NCBI RefSeq assembly: GCF_020523965.1
Contig: NZ_JAJAPX010000001.1
Coordinates: 558,001-622,000, forward strand
Length of the DNA stretch: 64,000 nt
Direction of reading: 5' to 3'
DNA from: Neotamlana sargassicola
GTDB taxonomy: Bacteria > Bacteroidota > Bacteroidia > Flavobacteriales > Flavobacteriaceae
In this document: one piece after another, positions 7,501 to 16,500 of the stretch
Position numbering within the stretch: position 1 is the first letter of the stretch
How the letters are laid out: every line of letters starts with the position of its first letter
Program-made: the position numbers and the translations under genes
Notes under the pieces: generated by a model
The model's database searches: none
The model's input: the letters and a program-made list of their open reading frames with translations, nothing else
Told to the model about the DNA's origin: nothing

Positions 7501-8241
7501 ATGCTTCAAACCGAAAACATATATATTTTCCTTACAATACTACCAATTGTATCATTTCTATACGCAAGTGTAGGACATGGTGGAGCAAGTGGCTATCTAG
7601 CATTAATGGCCTTATTTTCTTTTGCTCCAGAAACTATGAAACCCACCGCTTTACTTCTTAATTTATTTGTGGCCGGCATATCGTTTTACTATTATTTTAA
7701 AGCAGGACATTTTAATAAAAAGCTGTTTTTAGCATTCGCCATTACCTCCATTCCTTGTGCATTTTTAGGCGGAACCATTGAAGTTGACGCTTCTATATAC
7801 AAGAAAATATTAGCCATACTACTCGTATTCGCCATCTTAAAAATGCTTAATGTTTTTGGCAATAAAAAAGAAAATATAAAACCGTTAAAACTATGGCAAG
7901 GACTTATTTTTGGTGGCATAATCGGTTTTTTTTCAGGTTTAATAGGTATTGGAGGCGGCATAATATTAACCCCAGTAATTTTACTGTTACATTGGGGTAA
8001 AATGAAGGAAGCCGCAGCAGTTTCAGCACTATTTATTTGGGTAAATTCTGCATCTGGATTAATTGGGCAAATTAGTAGCGGTGTTACCATTAAATCCGAA
8101 TCATTTATACTAGTTATTATTGCGTTAATTGGCGGAACTTTAGGAGGCTATTTTGGCAGCAAAAAACTAAACAACAAAAGGTTACGCCATATTTTAGCTT
8201 TTGTACTAATAATTGCCTGTTTTAAATTGATTTTAACTTAA
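7501..8241 (+). CDS. TauE/SafE-family membrane transporter
   Basis: The 246-residue protein has about eight membrane segments in two halves, each opening with a glycine-rich signature (SVGHGGASGYLALM near residue 22; IGIGGGIILTPVILL near 144), the mark of the TauE/SafE (DUF81) family. Members export sulfite, sulfoacetate or other organic anions. It is packed between the ModE-like gene and mobA with single-base gaps, so it is cotranscribed with cofactor synthesis. No ModABC molybdate importer lies in the window. It may move molybdate, sulfite or another anion linked to this pathway; the substrate cannot be read from sequence. Confidence 0.85.
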   Translation: MLQTENIYIFLTILPIVSFLYASVGHGGASGYLALMALFSFAPETMKPTALLLNLFVAGISFYYYFKAGHFNKKLFLAFAITSIPCAFLGGTIEVDASIYKKILAILLVFAILKMLNVFGNKKENIKPLKLWQGLIFGGIIGFFSGLIGIGGGIILTPVILLLHWGKMKEAAAVSALFIWVNSASGLIGQISSGVTIKSESFILVIIALIGGTLGGYFGSKKLNNKRLRHILAFVLIIACFKLILT

Positions 8242-8242
8242 A

Positions 8243-8827
8243 ATGATTAACAAAAACCACATAACAGGCATTGTTTTAGCCGGCGGAAAAAGCTCTAGAA
8301 TGGGAACCGATAAAGGGTTTTTAAAACTGAATAACAAATATTTTGTTTCCCACAGTATCGACGCATTAAAACCATTAGTTTCTGAAACTCTTATTGTTTC
8401 AGACAACAAAGACTACGATGTTTTTAAATGCCAAAGAGTTGAAGATACCATTAAAAACTCTGGTCCGGTAGCAGGAATTTATTCAGGCTTAGCCGCATCA
8501 AAAACCAAGTGGAACTTAATTTTAAGCTGCGATATTCCATTAATTAAAACCGAAATATTACAAAAACTATTAAATGAAATACCTAACGATTTTGATGCTG
8601 TTTTAACCAAAAGCAACAACAGACTTATGCCACTAATTGGGTTGTACAAAAAATCGTGTCGTAACACTTTTAAAAACGCATTACAAAACAATGAAAAACG
8701 ATTGCAAATGGTTTTAAAATCGCTTAAAACAAAACAAATAGTTTTAAAAAACAACGAACAACAAACCACAACCAACATAAATACACCTAACGAATTTAAC
8801 GCTATAAAAAATGCAAATAACTATTAA
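8243..8827 (+). CDS. mobA: Molybdenum cofactor guanylyltransferase MobA
   Basis: The 194-residue nucleotidyltransferase carries the N-terminal loop LAGGKSSRMGTDKG (residues about 13-26), the middle SGPVAGIYSGL segment and the metal-binding LSCDIPL (near 95). It joins GMP to molybdopterin to make the dinucleotide form used by DMSO-reductase-family enzymes such as the nitrate reductase downstream. Its last 17 bases overlap the moaD start, which indicates translational coupling. The C-terminal 20 residues are low-complexity Asn/Thr-rich. Confidence 0.92.
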   Translation: MINKNHITGIVLAGGKSSRMGTDKGFLKLNNKYFVSHSIDALKPLVSETLIVSDNKDYDVFKCQRVEDTIKNSGPVAGIYSGLAASKTKWNLILSCDIPLIKTEILQKLLNEIPNDFDAVLTKSNNRLMPLIGLYKKSCRNTFKNALQNNEKRLQMVLKSLKTKQIVLKNNEQQTTTNINTPNEFNAIKNANNY

Positions 8828-9044
8828 ATATTTCGGGCAAATAGTGGAAGTTACCCATAAAACCGAAGAAACTCTTGAGGTTTCAGGCAATCAAATTGCC
8901 GATGTATTAAATACACTTCAAGCAAAATATATTAAACTAAAAGATTTAGGCTTTCAAATTGCTCAAAATCAAGAATTAGTTTCGTTAAACACTAAAATAT
9001 CTGGAGCCGAAATCGCACTATTACCTCCTTTTGCAGGCGGATAA
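8811..9044 (+). CDS. moaD: Molybdopterin synthase small subunit MoaD
   Basis: The 77-residue ubiquitin-like protein ends in PPFAGG, the double-glycine tail that is thiocarboxylated and donates sulfur in molybdopterin synthase. Length and beta-grasp pattern (ITIKYFGQIVEV at the N-terminus, ALLPPFAGG at the end) are standard. It overlaps mobA by 17 bp and precedes moaE, its catalytic partner, by 53 bp. Confidence 0.93.
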   Translation: MQITIKYFGQIVEVTHKTEETLEVSGNQIADVLNTLQAKYIKLKDLGFQIAQNQELVSLNTKISGAEIALLPPFAGG

Positions 9045-9097
9045 ATAATTTATTTTTTTCGCTTTCGCGGAAGAATAGCCAAACTCAAAAAAAACAT

Positions 9098-9541
9098 ATG
9101 AAAAATAAAACCATAAAAAACGTATTTAAAGAAGGCCCTATTTCATCAGAATTTATAGGAAATAGCATTTACAAGCACCAAAGTAAAACTAGCATTGGCG
9201 CACATAATATTTTTCTTGGTCAAGTGCGTGCCGATAAAGTTGACGACAAAACAGTTTCAGCCATAGAATACACAGCTTACCAAGACATGGCAAACCAAAA
9301 ATTTCATGATATCCGTGAAGCCACTTTTAATAAATTTGAACTCACTTGCATGCATATTTACCACAGTTTAGGGACAGTAAAAGCTGGAGAAATTTGCCTA
9401 TTTGTTTTTGTTTCTGCACCACACCGTAAAGTAGTTTTTGAAGCTTTAGAATATGTTGTGGAAGAAATAAAAGCACATGTTCCCGTTTTTGGCAAAGAAA
9501 TTTTCGAAGACCAATCGCATCAATGGAAAGTTAATAATTGA
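9098..9541 (+). CDS. moaE: Molybdopterin synthase catalytic subunit MoaE
   Basis: The 147-residue protein matches MoaE throughout: IFLGQVRADKV near residue 38, IEYTAYQDMA near 55, HSLGTVKAGEICLFVFVSA near 88-106 and HRKVVFEALEYVVEEIKAHVP after it, including the conserved basic and lysine residues that line the active site. With MoaD it converts cyclic pyranopterin monophosphate to molybdopterin. The 53-bp gap to moaD contains the imperfect hairpin CGCTTTCGCGGAAG, so transcription may be modulated there. Confidence 0.93.
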   Translation: MKNKTIKNVFKEGPISSEFIGNSIYKHQSKTSIGAHNIFLGQVRADKVDDKTVSAIEYTAYQDMANQKFHDIREATFNKFELTCMHIYHSLGTVKAGEICLFVFVSAPHRKVVFEALEYVVEEIKAHVPVFGKEIFEDQSHQWKVNN

Positions 9542-9567
9542 TTATTGACTAATAATTATTGATTATT

Positions 9568-9917
9568 ATGAAAGAAGTCCTAAAAAAACGTACAAAAATT
9601 TTTGCTCATAATTGCATTAAATTGACTGAGTATTTACCTAAAACATATTTAGCAAATCACATAAAAGGACAGTTAATTAGATGCTCAACATCGGTTGCTG
9701 CTAATTATAGAGCAACCTGTATTGCGCAATCAAAAGCTAGTTTTATTGCTAAAATAAGCATAGTAATAGAAGAGGTTGATGAATCAAATTTTTGGTTAGA
9801 ATTTACACGCGACGAACAATTAAAATTTCAGAAAATAAAATCAACTATTTATTGAAAGAATCTAGCGAATTGACCTCTATTTTCATTGCTTCAAGAAAAA
9901 CAGCAAGCAAAAAATAA
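9568..9917 (+). pseudogene. Four-helix-bundle (S23/IVS-type) protein, frameshifted
   Basis: From ATG 9568 the first 75-80 residues match the small four-helix-bundle proteins related to 23S rRNA intervening-sequence proteins (LIRCSTSVAANYRA, KISIVIEEVDESNFWLE). The frame then runs into a stop at 9855, but the expected C-terminal end, ESSELTSIFIASRKTASKK, continues in another frame from about 9843 to a TAA at 9917. One frameshift near 9835-9845 explains this. The gene interrupts the moa cluster between moaE and moaC-moaB, and is preceded by two copies of ATTGATTATT (9537-9567). It looks like a decaying inserted cassette with no role in the pathway. Confidence 0.7.
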
Positions 9918-9949
9918 TCAATAAAAATTATACAATACAAAATAATAAA

Positions 9950-10861
9950 ATGGTAGACATCACTCATAAAAACACAACACTTAGAACAGCCATAGCCCAA
10001 GCAACCGTTAAGGTTAGTAAACCAGAAACTATAGAGGCTATAAAAAACAACACCGTGCCAAAAGGCCATGTATTTGCCATGAGTAAAGCTGCGGGACTTT
10101 TAGGTGTAAAACGCACACCCGATATTTTACCCGATTGCCACCCATTACCTATTGAGTTCACCGGTGTTGAATATGAAATTGACGGATTAGATATTCATGT
10201 TATTTTCACGGTAAAAACCATTTATAAAACTGGTGTTGAAGTTGAGGCTATGCACGGCGCCAGCGTTGTAGCATTAAACATGTACGATATGCTAAAACCA
10301 ATTGATAAAGGCATAGAAATTCATGCTATCAAACTCCTAAAGAAAAAAGGAGGAAAATCTGATTTTAAAAACAAATTCAGGAAAGATTTAACCGCAGCCG
10401 TTGTAGTTTGTAGCGACAGTATATCGGCAGGACATAAAGAAGATAAAGCAGGAAAAGCCATTATTGAAAAGCTAAAAACTTGCGAAGTTACTGTTTCAGA
10501 ATACGTAATTATTCCTGATGAGCTTGAAAGCATTCAAAATAAAGTAAAAAGCTATGAAAATATGGGGATTGACATGGTGATTTACACTGGTGGCACAGGT
10601 CTTTCAGGAAGAGACGTAACACCAGAAGCACTAATACCTATTTTAGATAGACGAATTCCAGGAATAGAAGAAGCCATTAGAAATTACGGCCAGCAACGTA
10701 TGCCATACGCCATGTTATCGAGAAGCGTTGCTGGAACTATTGGAAGCACCTTGGTTATAGCGCTTCCAGGATCAACCAATGGTGCAAAAGAATCTATGGA
10801 CGCTATTTTCCCATCGGTGCAGCATGTATTTGGAGTTTTAAGAGGTGCCCGACATGATTAA
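9950..10861 (+). CDS. moaCB: MoaC-MoaB fusion: cyclic pyranopterin monophosphate synthase plus MPT-binding domain
   Basis: The 303-residue protein fuses two pathway steps. Residues about 1-150 are MoaC (MVDITHK start, LPDCHPLPI near 60, VEVEAMHGASVVALNMYDM near 92-110, K-K-GGKS), which with MoaA makes the pyranopterin ring. Residues about 155-303 are a MoaB/MogA-type domain (VVVCSDSIS, YTGGTGLSGRDVTPEAL, LPGSTNGAKE) that binds or adenylylates molybdopterin. The fusion is known in Bacteroidota. It follows the broken four-helix gene and precedes moaA by 84 bp. Confidence 0.93.
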   Translation: MVDITHKNTTLRTAIAQATVKVSKPETIEAIKNNTVPKGHVFAMSKAAGLLGVKRTPDILPDCHPLPIEFTGVEYEIDGLDIHVIFTVKTIYKTGVEVEAMHGASVVALNMYDMLKPIDKGIEIHAIKLLKKKGGKSDFKNKFRKDLTAAVVVCSDSISAGHKEDKAGKAIIEKLKTCEVTVSEYVIIPDELESIQNKVKSYENMGIDMVIYTGGTGLSGRDVTPEALIPILDRRIPGIEEAIRNYGQQRMPYAMLSRSVAGTIGSTLVIALPGSTNGAKESMDAIFPSVQHVFGVLRGARHD

Positions 10862-10945
10862 AATGTTTAGTCGTGCAAATGTTTAATAGATTAAGCGTTT
10901 CAAGAATTAAATAATTCAAGATTAAACAACTCAACAATTAAAGAA

Positions 10946-11953
10946 ATGAGCGAAAGTAAAAACATACTAACAGATAAATTTAATAGGCAACACAGCTACT
11001 TACGCATTTCGCTTACCGAAAGGTGCAATTTACGCTGCACATATTGCATGCCCGAAGCTGGCGTACCTTTATCGCCTAAAAGTCATTTAATGACCTACGA
11101 AGAAGTGTACACCATCGCAAAAACCTTTGTAGATCATGGTGTAACCAAAATTAGATTAACCGGTGGCGAACCTCTAGTGCGTAAAGATTTTAGCACCATT
11201 TTAGAAAAACTAGCGTCGCTTTCTGTGGAATTATCCATCACCTCAAACGCAGTAATTATAGATCGTTTTATTGATGATTTAAAAAAATATGGTGTAAAAA
11301 ACATAAATGTAAGCCTAGATTCTTTGAACAAGGAAAAATTTACACATATAACGCGCCGCAATAATTTCGATAAAGTTTATAACAACATTTTAAAACTTAT
11401 AAATGAAGACTTTAATGTTAAACTTAATGCGGTTTTAATGAAAGACTTTAATGAAGATGAAATAGTAGAATTTATAAAATTTACTAAAAACCTGCCTATT
11501 TCTGTTCGATTTATTGAGTTTATGCCTTTTGATGGTAATAAATGGGATAAAAGTAAAATGATATCTTATGCTGAAGTTATGCAATATGCCGAAGAAGCAT
11601 TTAACAAAAATGATATTTTAAGATTACAAGATGCCCCGAACGACACCTCTAAAAACTATAAAATTAAAGGCTATAAAGGAAGTTTCGCCATTATAAGTTC
11701 TGTTACCAATCCGTTTTGCGATTCATGTAACCGACTTAGATTAACTGCAAATGGCCAGTTAAAAAATTGTTTATTTTCTGCTGAAGAATCTGACTTGTTA
11801 ACAACACTTCGCCAAGGAAAATCTATAGAACCTGTTATTAAAAAAGCCATAGAAGCCAAGTTTAAAATACGTGGTGGGATGGACACTTTACAAAAACTAG
11901 AAAAACCTCAGCTTCACTCCAAAAATAGAAGCATGATAACCATAGGAGGATAG
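10946..11953 (+). CDS. moaA: GTP 3,8-cyclase MoaA (radical SAM)
   Basis: The 335-residue protein has the radical SAM motif CNLRCTYC (about residues 28-35), the SAM-binding TGGEPL segment, a second [4Fe-4S] site in NPFCDSCNRLRL with a third cysteine in NCLF, and the C-terminal Gly-Gly (MITIGG) needed for activity. It starts molybdenum cofactor synthesis by rearranging GTP. It is the last gene of the plus-strand cofactor cluster and converges on the rubredoxin-tailed gene across 115 bp. Confidence 0.95.
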   Translation: MSESKNILTDKFNRQHSYLRISLTERCNLRCTYCMPEAGVPLSPKSHLMTYEEVYTIAKTFVDHGVTKIRLTGGEPLVRKDFSTILEKLASLSVELSITSNAVIIDRFIDDLKKYGVKNINVSLDSLNKEKFTHITRRNNFDKVYNNILKLINEDFNVKLNAVLMKDFNEDEIVEFIKFTKNLPISVRFIEFMPFDGNKWDKSKMISYAEVMQYAEEAFNKNDILRLQDAPNDTSKNYKIKGYKGSFAIISSVTNPFCDSCNRLRLTANGQLKNCLFSAEESDLLTTLRQGKSIEPVIKKAIEAKFKIRGGMDTLQKLEKPQLHSKNRSMITIGG

Positions 11954-12068
11954 CAAATGCCGGTTTAAGTAATATTTTAAACAATTAAAATTGAGAATGC
12001 CTCTCACTACTTCTTAAGTTTTAACTAACTAAAAACCTCAAACCGACAGGCTGCAATCCTTTTCCCGA

Positions 12069-13502
12069 TTAAATTTTACTAACTAAAGTCCTTTTTTCAA
12101 AACTCGATTTAGGAGCTTCACAAACCGAACATTGGTAAGTAACTGGTAAATTCTCGAAACTTGTATTTGGTGGAATGTCTTGTGTAACATCTCCATAAAT
12201 TTTGTTATACACCGTTAAACATTCACTACATTGAAATACAGCTTCCTCTAAAGTTTCAGAAATCACAATATCTGCTTCATCATCAACACTTTCATTTCCT
12301 AAATTTTCAAAGTATAACTTACTTAATTCCATTAACAATCCTGGGAGTTCAACCATGTCAACATCTTGAACATGCACAATGTACTCTCTTGTATTTGGAT
12401 CGAAATTTTTAGCATAAAGCAAATTATAGGTGTCACGAATTACAAAATCGCCTACAGATTCTGGTGCTTTATTTTTTTCGATTACTATCGAAGTGAAGTT
12501 ATATGTTGTACTATCGAAACTTGTAATTCCAAACGTTAAACCATAGGTACTAATATCGTTTTGATCGAAATTTGTAACTAAATATTTTTTAAGATTTAAA
12601 GCCTCTTTATCGTTTACTGGTAAATGCCAATTCATTTCTAACATCGAGTGACGAACATTAATTCCAAAACGGCCTAATAACTTTTCCCAGTCTAATTTCG
12701 ATTCCGATGGAATTCCTTTAACAATAAAGCTTTTCCATGGTGTTATAGATATTTTACCAACTTTATTTTCTGCACATATTTCGCACAGTGCTTTTAAAAA
12801 TTTTATATCGTAACGGTTATTTCTCCAATATAACCCTAACCAATATTTATCACCAATCCTATTCATGCCTTCGTAATAAGGAAACGGATAAAACGGCACT
12901 TCAAGCGGTTTATCTACTGTTCTGTTATTGGTATCGACAGCATCGCTAACCAACTGAAAAATGGTTTCCACATTCTCTGGATCTTCTTGAAGCACATTTT
13001 CTATGGCCAATTCAATTTTATCCATATCCCAACTATAAATTAACGCCGGATACATTTGTGTTTTTTTCCAACCAGGTAATCGAATAAACAAATACCAGTA
13101 ATCTTCATGCTCAGATGCAATAAAATTTACATTTCCGGTAAATAATGGTACCATTCGTTGCTTTGGGTCGGTAACATTTACGCGTAATTTTAGGTTATGC
13201 TTAAACTGCTCGATTATGTACAAATAGCGATCGCTTGTTAACCATGAAGTGCTCGGTAAAATATCGGCCGACACATAGGATGATGATAAATTTTCTACAC
13301 CATCGCGTTTTGGTTTTACAAATTTTATTTTATCGAATTGGCTAAATTTACTTTCATCGATTTCTTCGGGGAAAATAATATCCTGACGAGACCCAAAGGA
13401 AATAGCATCTAATCCTAAATATTCTGCAGCTTCGCATATATATTTTAATTCTCCTGGCGATAATACACCGCCGTTTATTCGTAATCTGTATGGCTCAATC
13501 AT
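12069..13502 (-). CDS. Sulfite/nitrite-reductase-like protein lacking siroheme cysteines, with rubredoxin tail
   Basis: The 477-residue protein starts like a ferredoxin-type nitrite or sulfite reductase (LRINGGVLSPGELKYICEAA) with a second half-domain near 240-300 (KISITPWKSFIVKGI). The cysteine pairs that hold [4Fe-4S]-siroheme are absent: apart from C23 and a pair in LCEICAE, the only clustered cysteines are in the C-terminal rubredoxin (C425, C428, C458, C461). It is thus unlikely to reduce nitrite itself. The ATG overlaps the TAA of the nitrate reductase gene (TAATG), so the two are coupled. I infer an electron-transfer or scaffold partner of nitrate reductase. The reductase-fold call is from motif reading only. 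Confidence 0.7.
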   Translation of the reverse strand: MIEPYRLRINGGVLSPGELKYICEAAEYLGLDAISFGSRQDIIFPEEIDESKFSQFDKIKFVKPKRDGVENLSSSYVSADILPSTSWLTSDRYLYIIEQFKHNLKLRVNVTDPKQRMVPLFTGNVNFIASEHEDYWYLFIRLPGWKKTQMYPALIYSWDMDKIELAIENVLQEDPENVETIFQLVSDAVDTNNRTVDKPLEVPFYPFPYYEGMNRIGDKYWLGLYWRNNRYDIKFLKALCEICAENKVGKISITPWKSFIVKGIPSESKLDWEKLLGRFGINVRHSMLEMNWHLPVNDKEALNLKKYLVTNFDQNDISTYGLTFGITSFDSTTYNFTSIVIEKNKAPESVGDFVIRDTYNLLYAKNFDPNTREYIVHVQDVDMVELPGLLMELSKLYFENLGNESVDDEADIVISETLEEAVFQCSECLTVYNKIYGDVTQDIPPNTSFENLPVTYQCSVCEAPKSSFEKRTLVSKI

Positions 13503-16500
13503 TACGCTAATACTTTAGAGTTATTAAGAATTTCTCGCACTTCGGTTTTACAACTACCACAGCCTAAACCGGCTCCAGTAGAATTACATAATTCGGTAAA
13601 ATCTACACACCCGCCACGAATCGCTTCTTCAATATTACCAACACCTACTTGACTACACGAACACACTAATTCCCCTTTTACTGGTTCTGTATTTGATGCG
13701 CCACGAAGTAAAGTATCTCGCTTTTCGGCCATTTCAATTTTACTTTCAATCATCGATTTAAACTCAGCAAATTCATTTTTATCTCCCATTAAAACCGCTC
13801 CAATAAGTAAATCGTCTTTTACTATACATTTTTTGTAGTAGCGTTTCTTTATATCGGTAAAAATAATTTCTTCGTAGCTATTGTCGTTCTCAGGCACTTT
13901 AATTTCTCCTATACTACACAAGTTTAAATCGTTGAATTTTAAAATATTCATAAGTACCGAACCGTGATACGACGACCCTAAATCGCCGGCAATATAATTG
14001 GCTAAAATATTAGCTTGCTCTTCGGCCGCCGAGGTAATTCCAAATAACTGATTGTTATATTCGGCAATTTCACCAATGGCAAAAATATCTGGATTACAAG
14101 ATTGTAAATGTTGATTTACCTTAACACCTCTTCCGCATAAAATACCATTTTCTCGAGCTATTTCAACATTTGGTATAGTTCCAATAGCATAAACAATGGC
14201 GTTTGCAGTTAAAAACTTACCACTTTTTAGGGTAATATTTAATTCACCTGTATCTTCATCGTCGAAAACCGTGCTTACTTCGTTATCAAAATAAATTTGA
14301 ATGCCACGTTCTTGCACATCAAGCGATAATAATTTACTCGAAATACTATCTAATTGGCGCTCCATTAATCGTGAAGCACGTTGGATAATAGTAATTTTAG
14401 CGTTTTTATGTTTCATGGCAGCAGCCAATTCTAAACCAAGTAAACCACCACCAACAATTACAACATGTTGCTCTTCTGGCGGCAAGCCTGTAGCATCGAG
14501 ATAAGCTTTAAACTCATCGGCATCTTGTTTGTTACGCATGGTAAAACGCCCTGGCAAATCTATTTGAACATCACGCGGCACAAAGGCACGACTACCTGTG
14601 GCCAAAATAAGTTTATCAAAATTATGCTTCTCGTTATTACTATCTATTACGTATTTTTCTTTCTGGTTTATTTCGACTATAAACGTTTCAGGATGCACGT
14701 TAATATCGAGTTTAGAAAGTTCTTGCTTCTTAATTTTAAGTAATTGCTCCCAACTTAATTCATCGGTTACATATTCGGGAAGCAGCACACGGTTATAAAA
14801 TAAATTAGGCTCTTTAGAAAATACGTGAATATCGTCCGCTTCATTTAATTCACGATAATTTTGCACAAACCTAAATGCCGCAGCACCTGCACCTACAATT
14901 ATAATTTTATCTTTTGGCTTTTTATATTTAGCGACCTTAACGCGGGTATATTTAAAATCGGGTTCTTTACTACTTGGATCTAAAACAGTGTGCGTTAAAT
15001 TATTAGCTCTATTTAGAGTGTTTTGCAACTGTTTTCCCCAGTGCATTGGTAAAAACACGACACCTTTAGCTATATTTTTGGTAACCTTTGCTCGCACACG
15101 AACCTCGCCATTTTCGCTAGTTATTTGTGTAATATCGCCTTCTTTTATATTATTTAAATAGGCATCTACAGGATTAATTTCTAATACAGGCTTAGGATAA
15201 TGCGTTTTTAATCGAGCTACTTTACCCGTTTTGGTCATGGTATGCCATTGGTCACGCACACGACCTGTAGTTAAAACCAAAGGAAAATCGCCATTAGGTT
15301 TTACAGCCGTATTTTCTACGGAAGTGGGCACGTTAAAAATCGCTTTTTTCGATGGGGTATAAAACACTTTATCTTCGAACAAACGCGGTGTTCCTGCATG
15401 CCTGTATTCTGGCACTGGCCACTGGAATGTACCTTCGGTTTTTAACCTGTCGTAATTAAGAAAAGACACATCAATATTGGTGCCTTTAGTCATGCTACAA
15501 TATTCATCGTATATTTCTTCGGCACTGTTATAATTAAATCCACGAAAGCCCATGCGTTGCGCAAAGTCGCAGAAAATTTCAACGTCTGGACGCGCTTCGC
15601 CTGGTGCTTGAATTTCTTTAGGCAAGTACGAAATTCTGCGTTCAGAATTCGTCATTGTTCCTTCTTTTTCCAACCATCCGGCCGCAGGAAGCAACAAATC
15701 GGCATACTCTGTTGTATCCGATTTATGAGATATATCTTGTACCACAACAAACTTAGCGTTTGCCATAGCTTTTTCTATTTTATGAGAATTTGGTAAACTA
15801 ACTGCTGGATTTGTGCATGCAATCCAAATGGCTTTTAATTCACCCGACTCTAAAGCATCGAACATTTGGGTAGCTGTTAGTCCTGGTTTAGGTGAAATAT
15901 CTTCAACACCCCAAAATTGAGCGACTTCGCGACGGTGTTCTGCATTTGCCAAATCTTTATGTACAGCCAACAAATTTGCCATACCGCCAACTTCACGCCC
16001 GCCCATGGCATTTGGCTGACCAGTTAATGAAAATGGACCTGCTCCCGGCTTACCAACATTTCCTGTAATTAGCGATAAGTTTAAGAGCGATACATTTTTA
16101 TCGGTTCCTACAACGCTTTGGTTAAGCCCCATTGCCCACATGCTAATAAAACCTTTTGAAAGCCCTATTACATCGGCAACCTTACGAATGCTTTTTTCGG
16201 GAACACCACAAAGTTTAGAAGCTTGTTTAACCGAAGTTTTAAAAATGAGTTCTTTATAAGCTGTAAAACCATCGGTGTAATTATTTATAAAATCTTCATC
16301 TATTAAACCGCGTTCGTATATACAACGTGCAATAGCATTGTAAAGAATAATATCGGTTCCTGGAATAAGTTGTAAATGAATATCTGCAAAATTTGCCGAA
16401 TCGGTTTTTCGCGGATCGACAACAATAATTTTAACGTTCGGGTTTTCTTCTTTATGTTTTTCAATCCTTCTGAATAAAATAGGATGGCACCAAGCTGGAT

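Noticed and set aside
14301-14798. Several long plus-strand open frames opposite the nitrate reductase gene
   Set aside because: They are antisense shadows of a well-supported gene with no protein family features.
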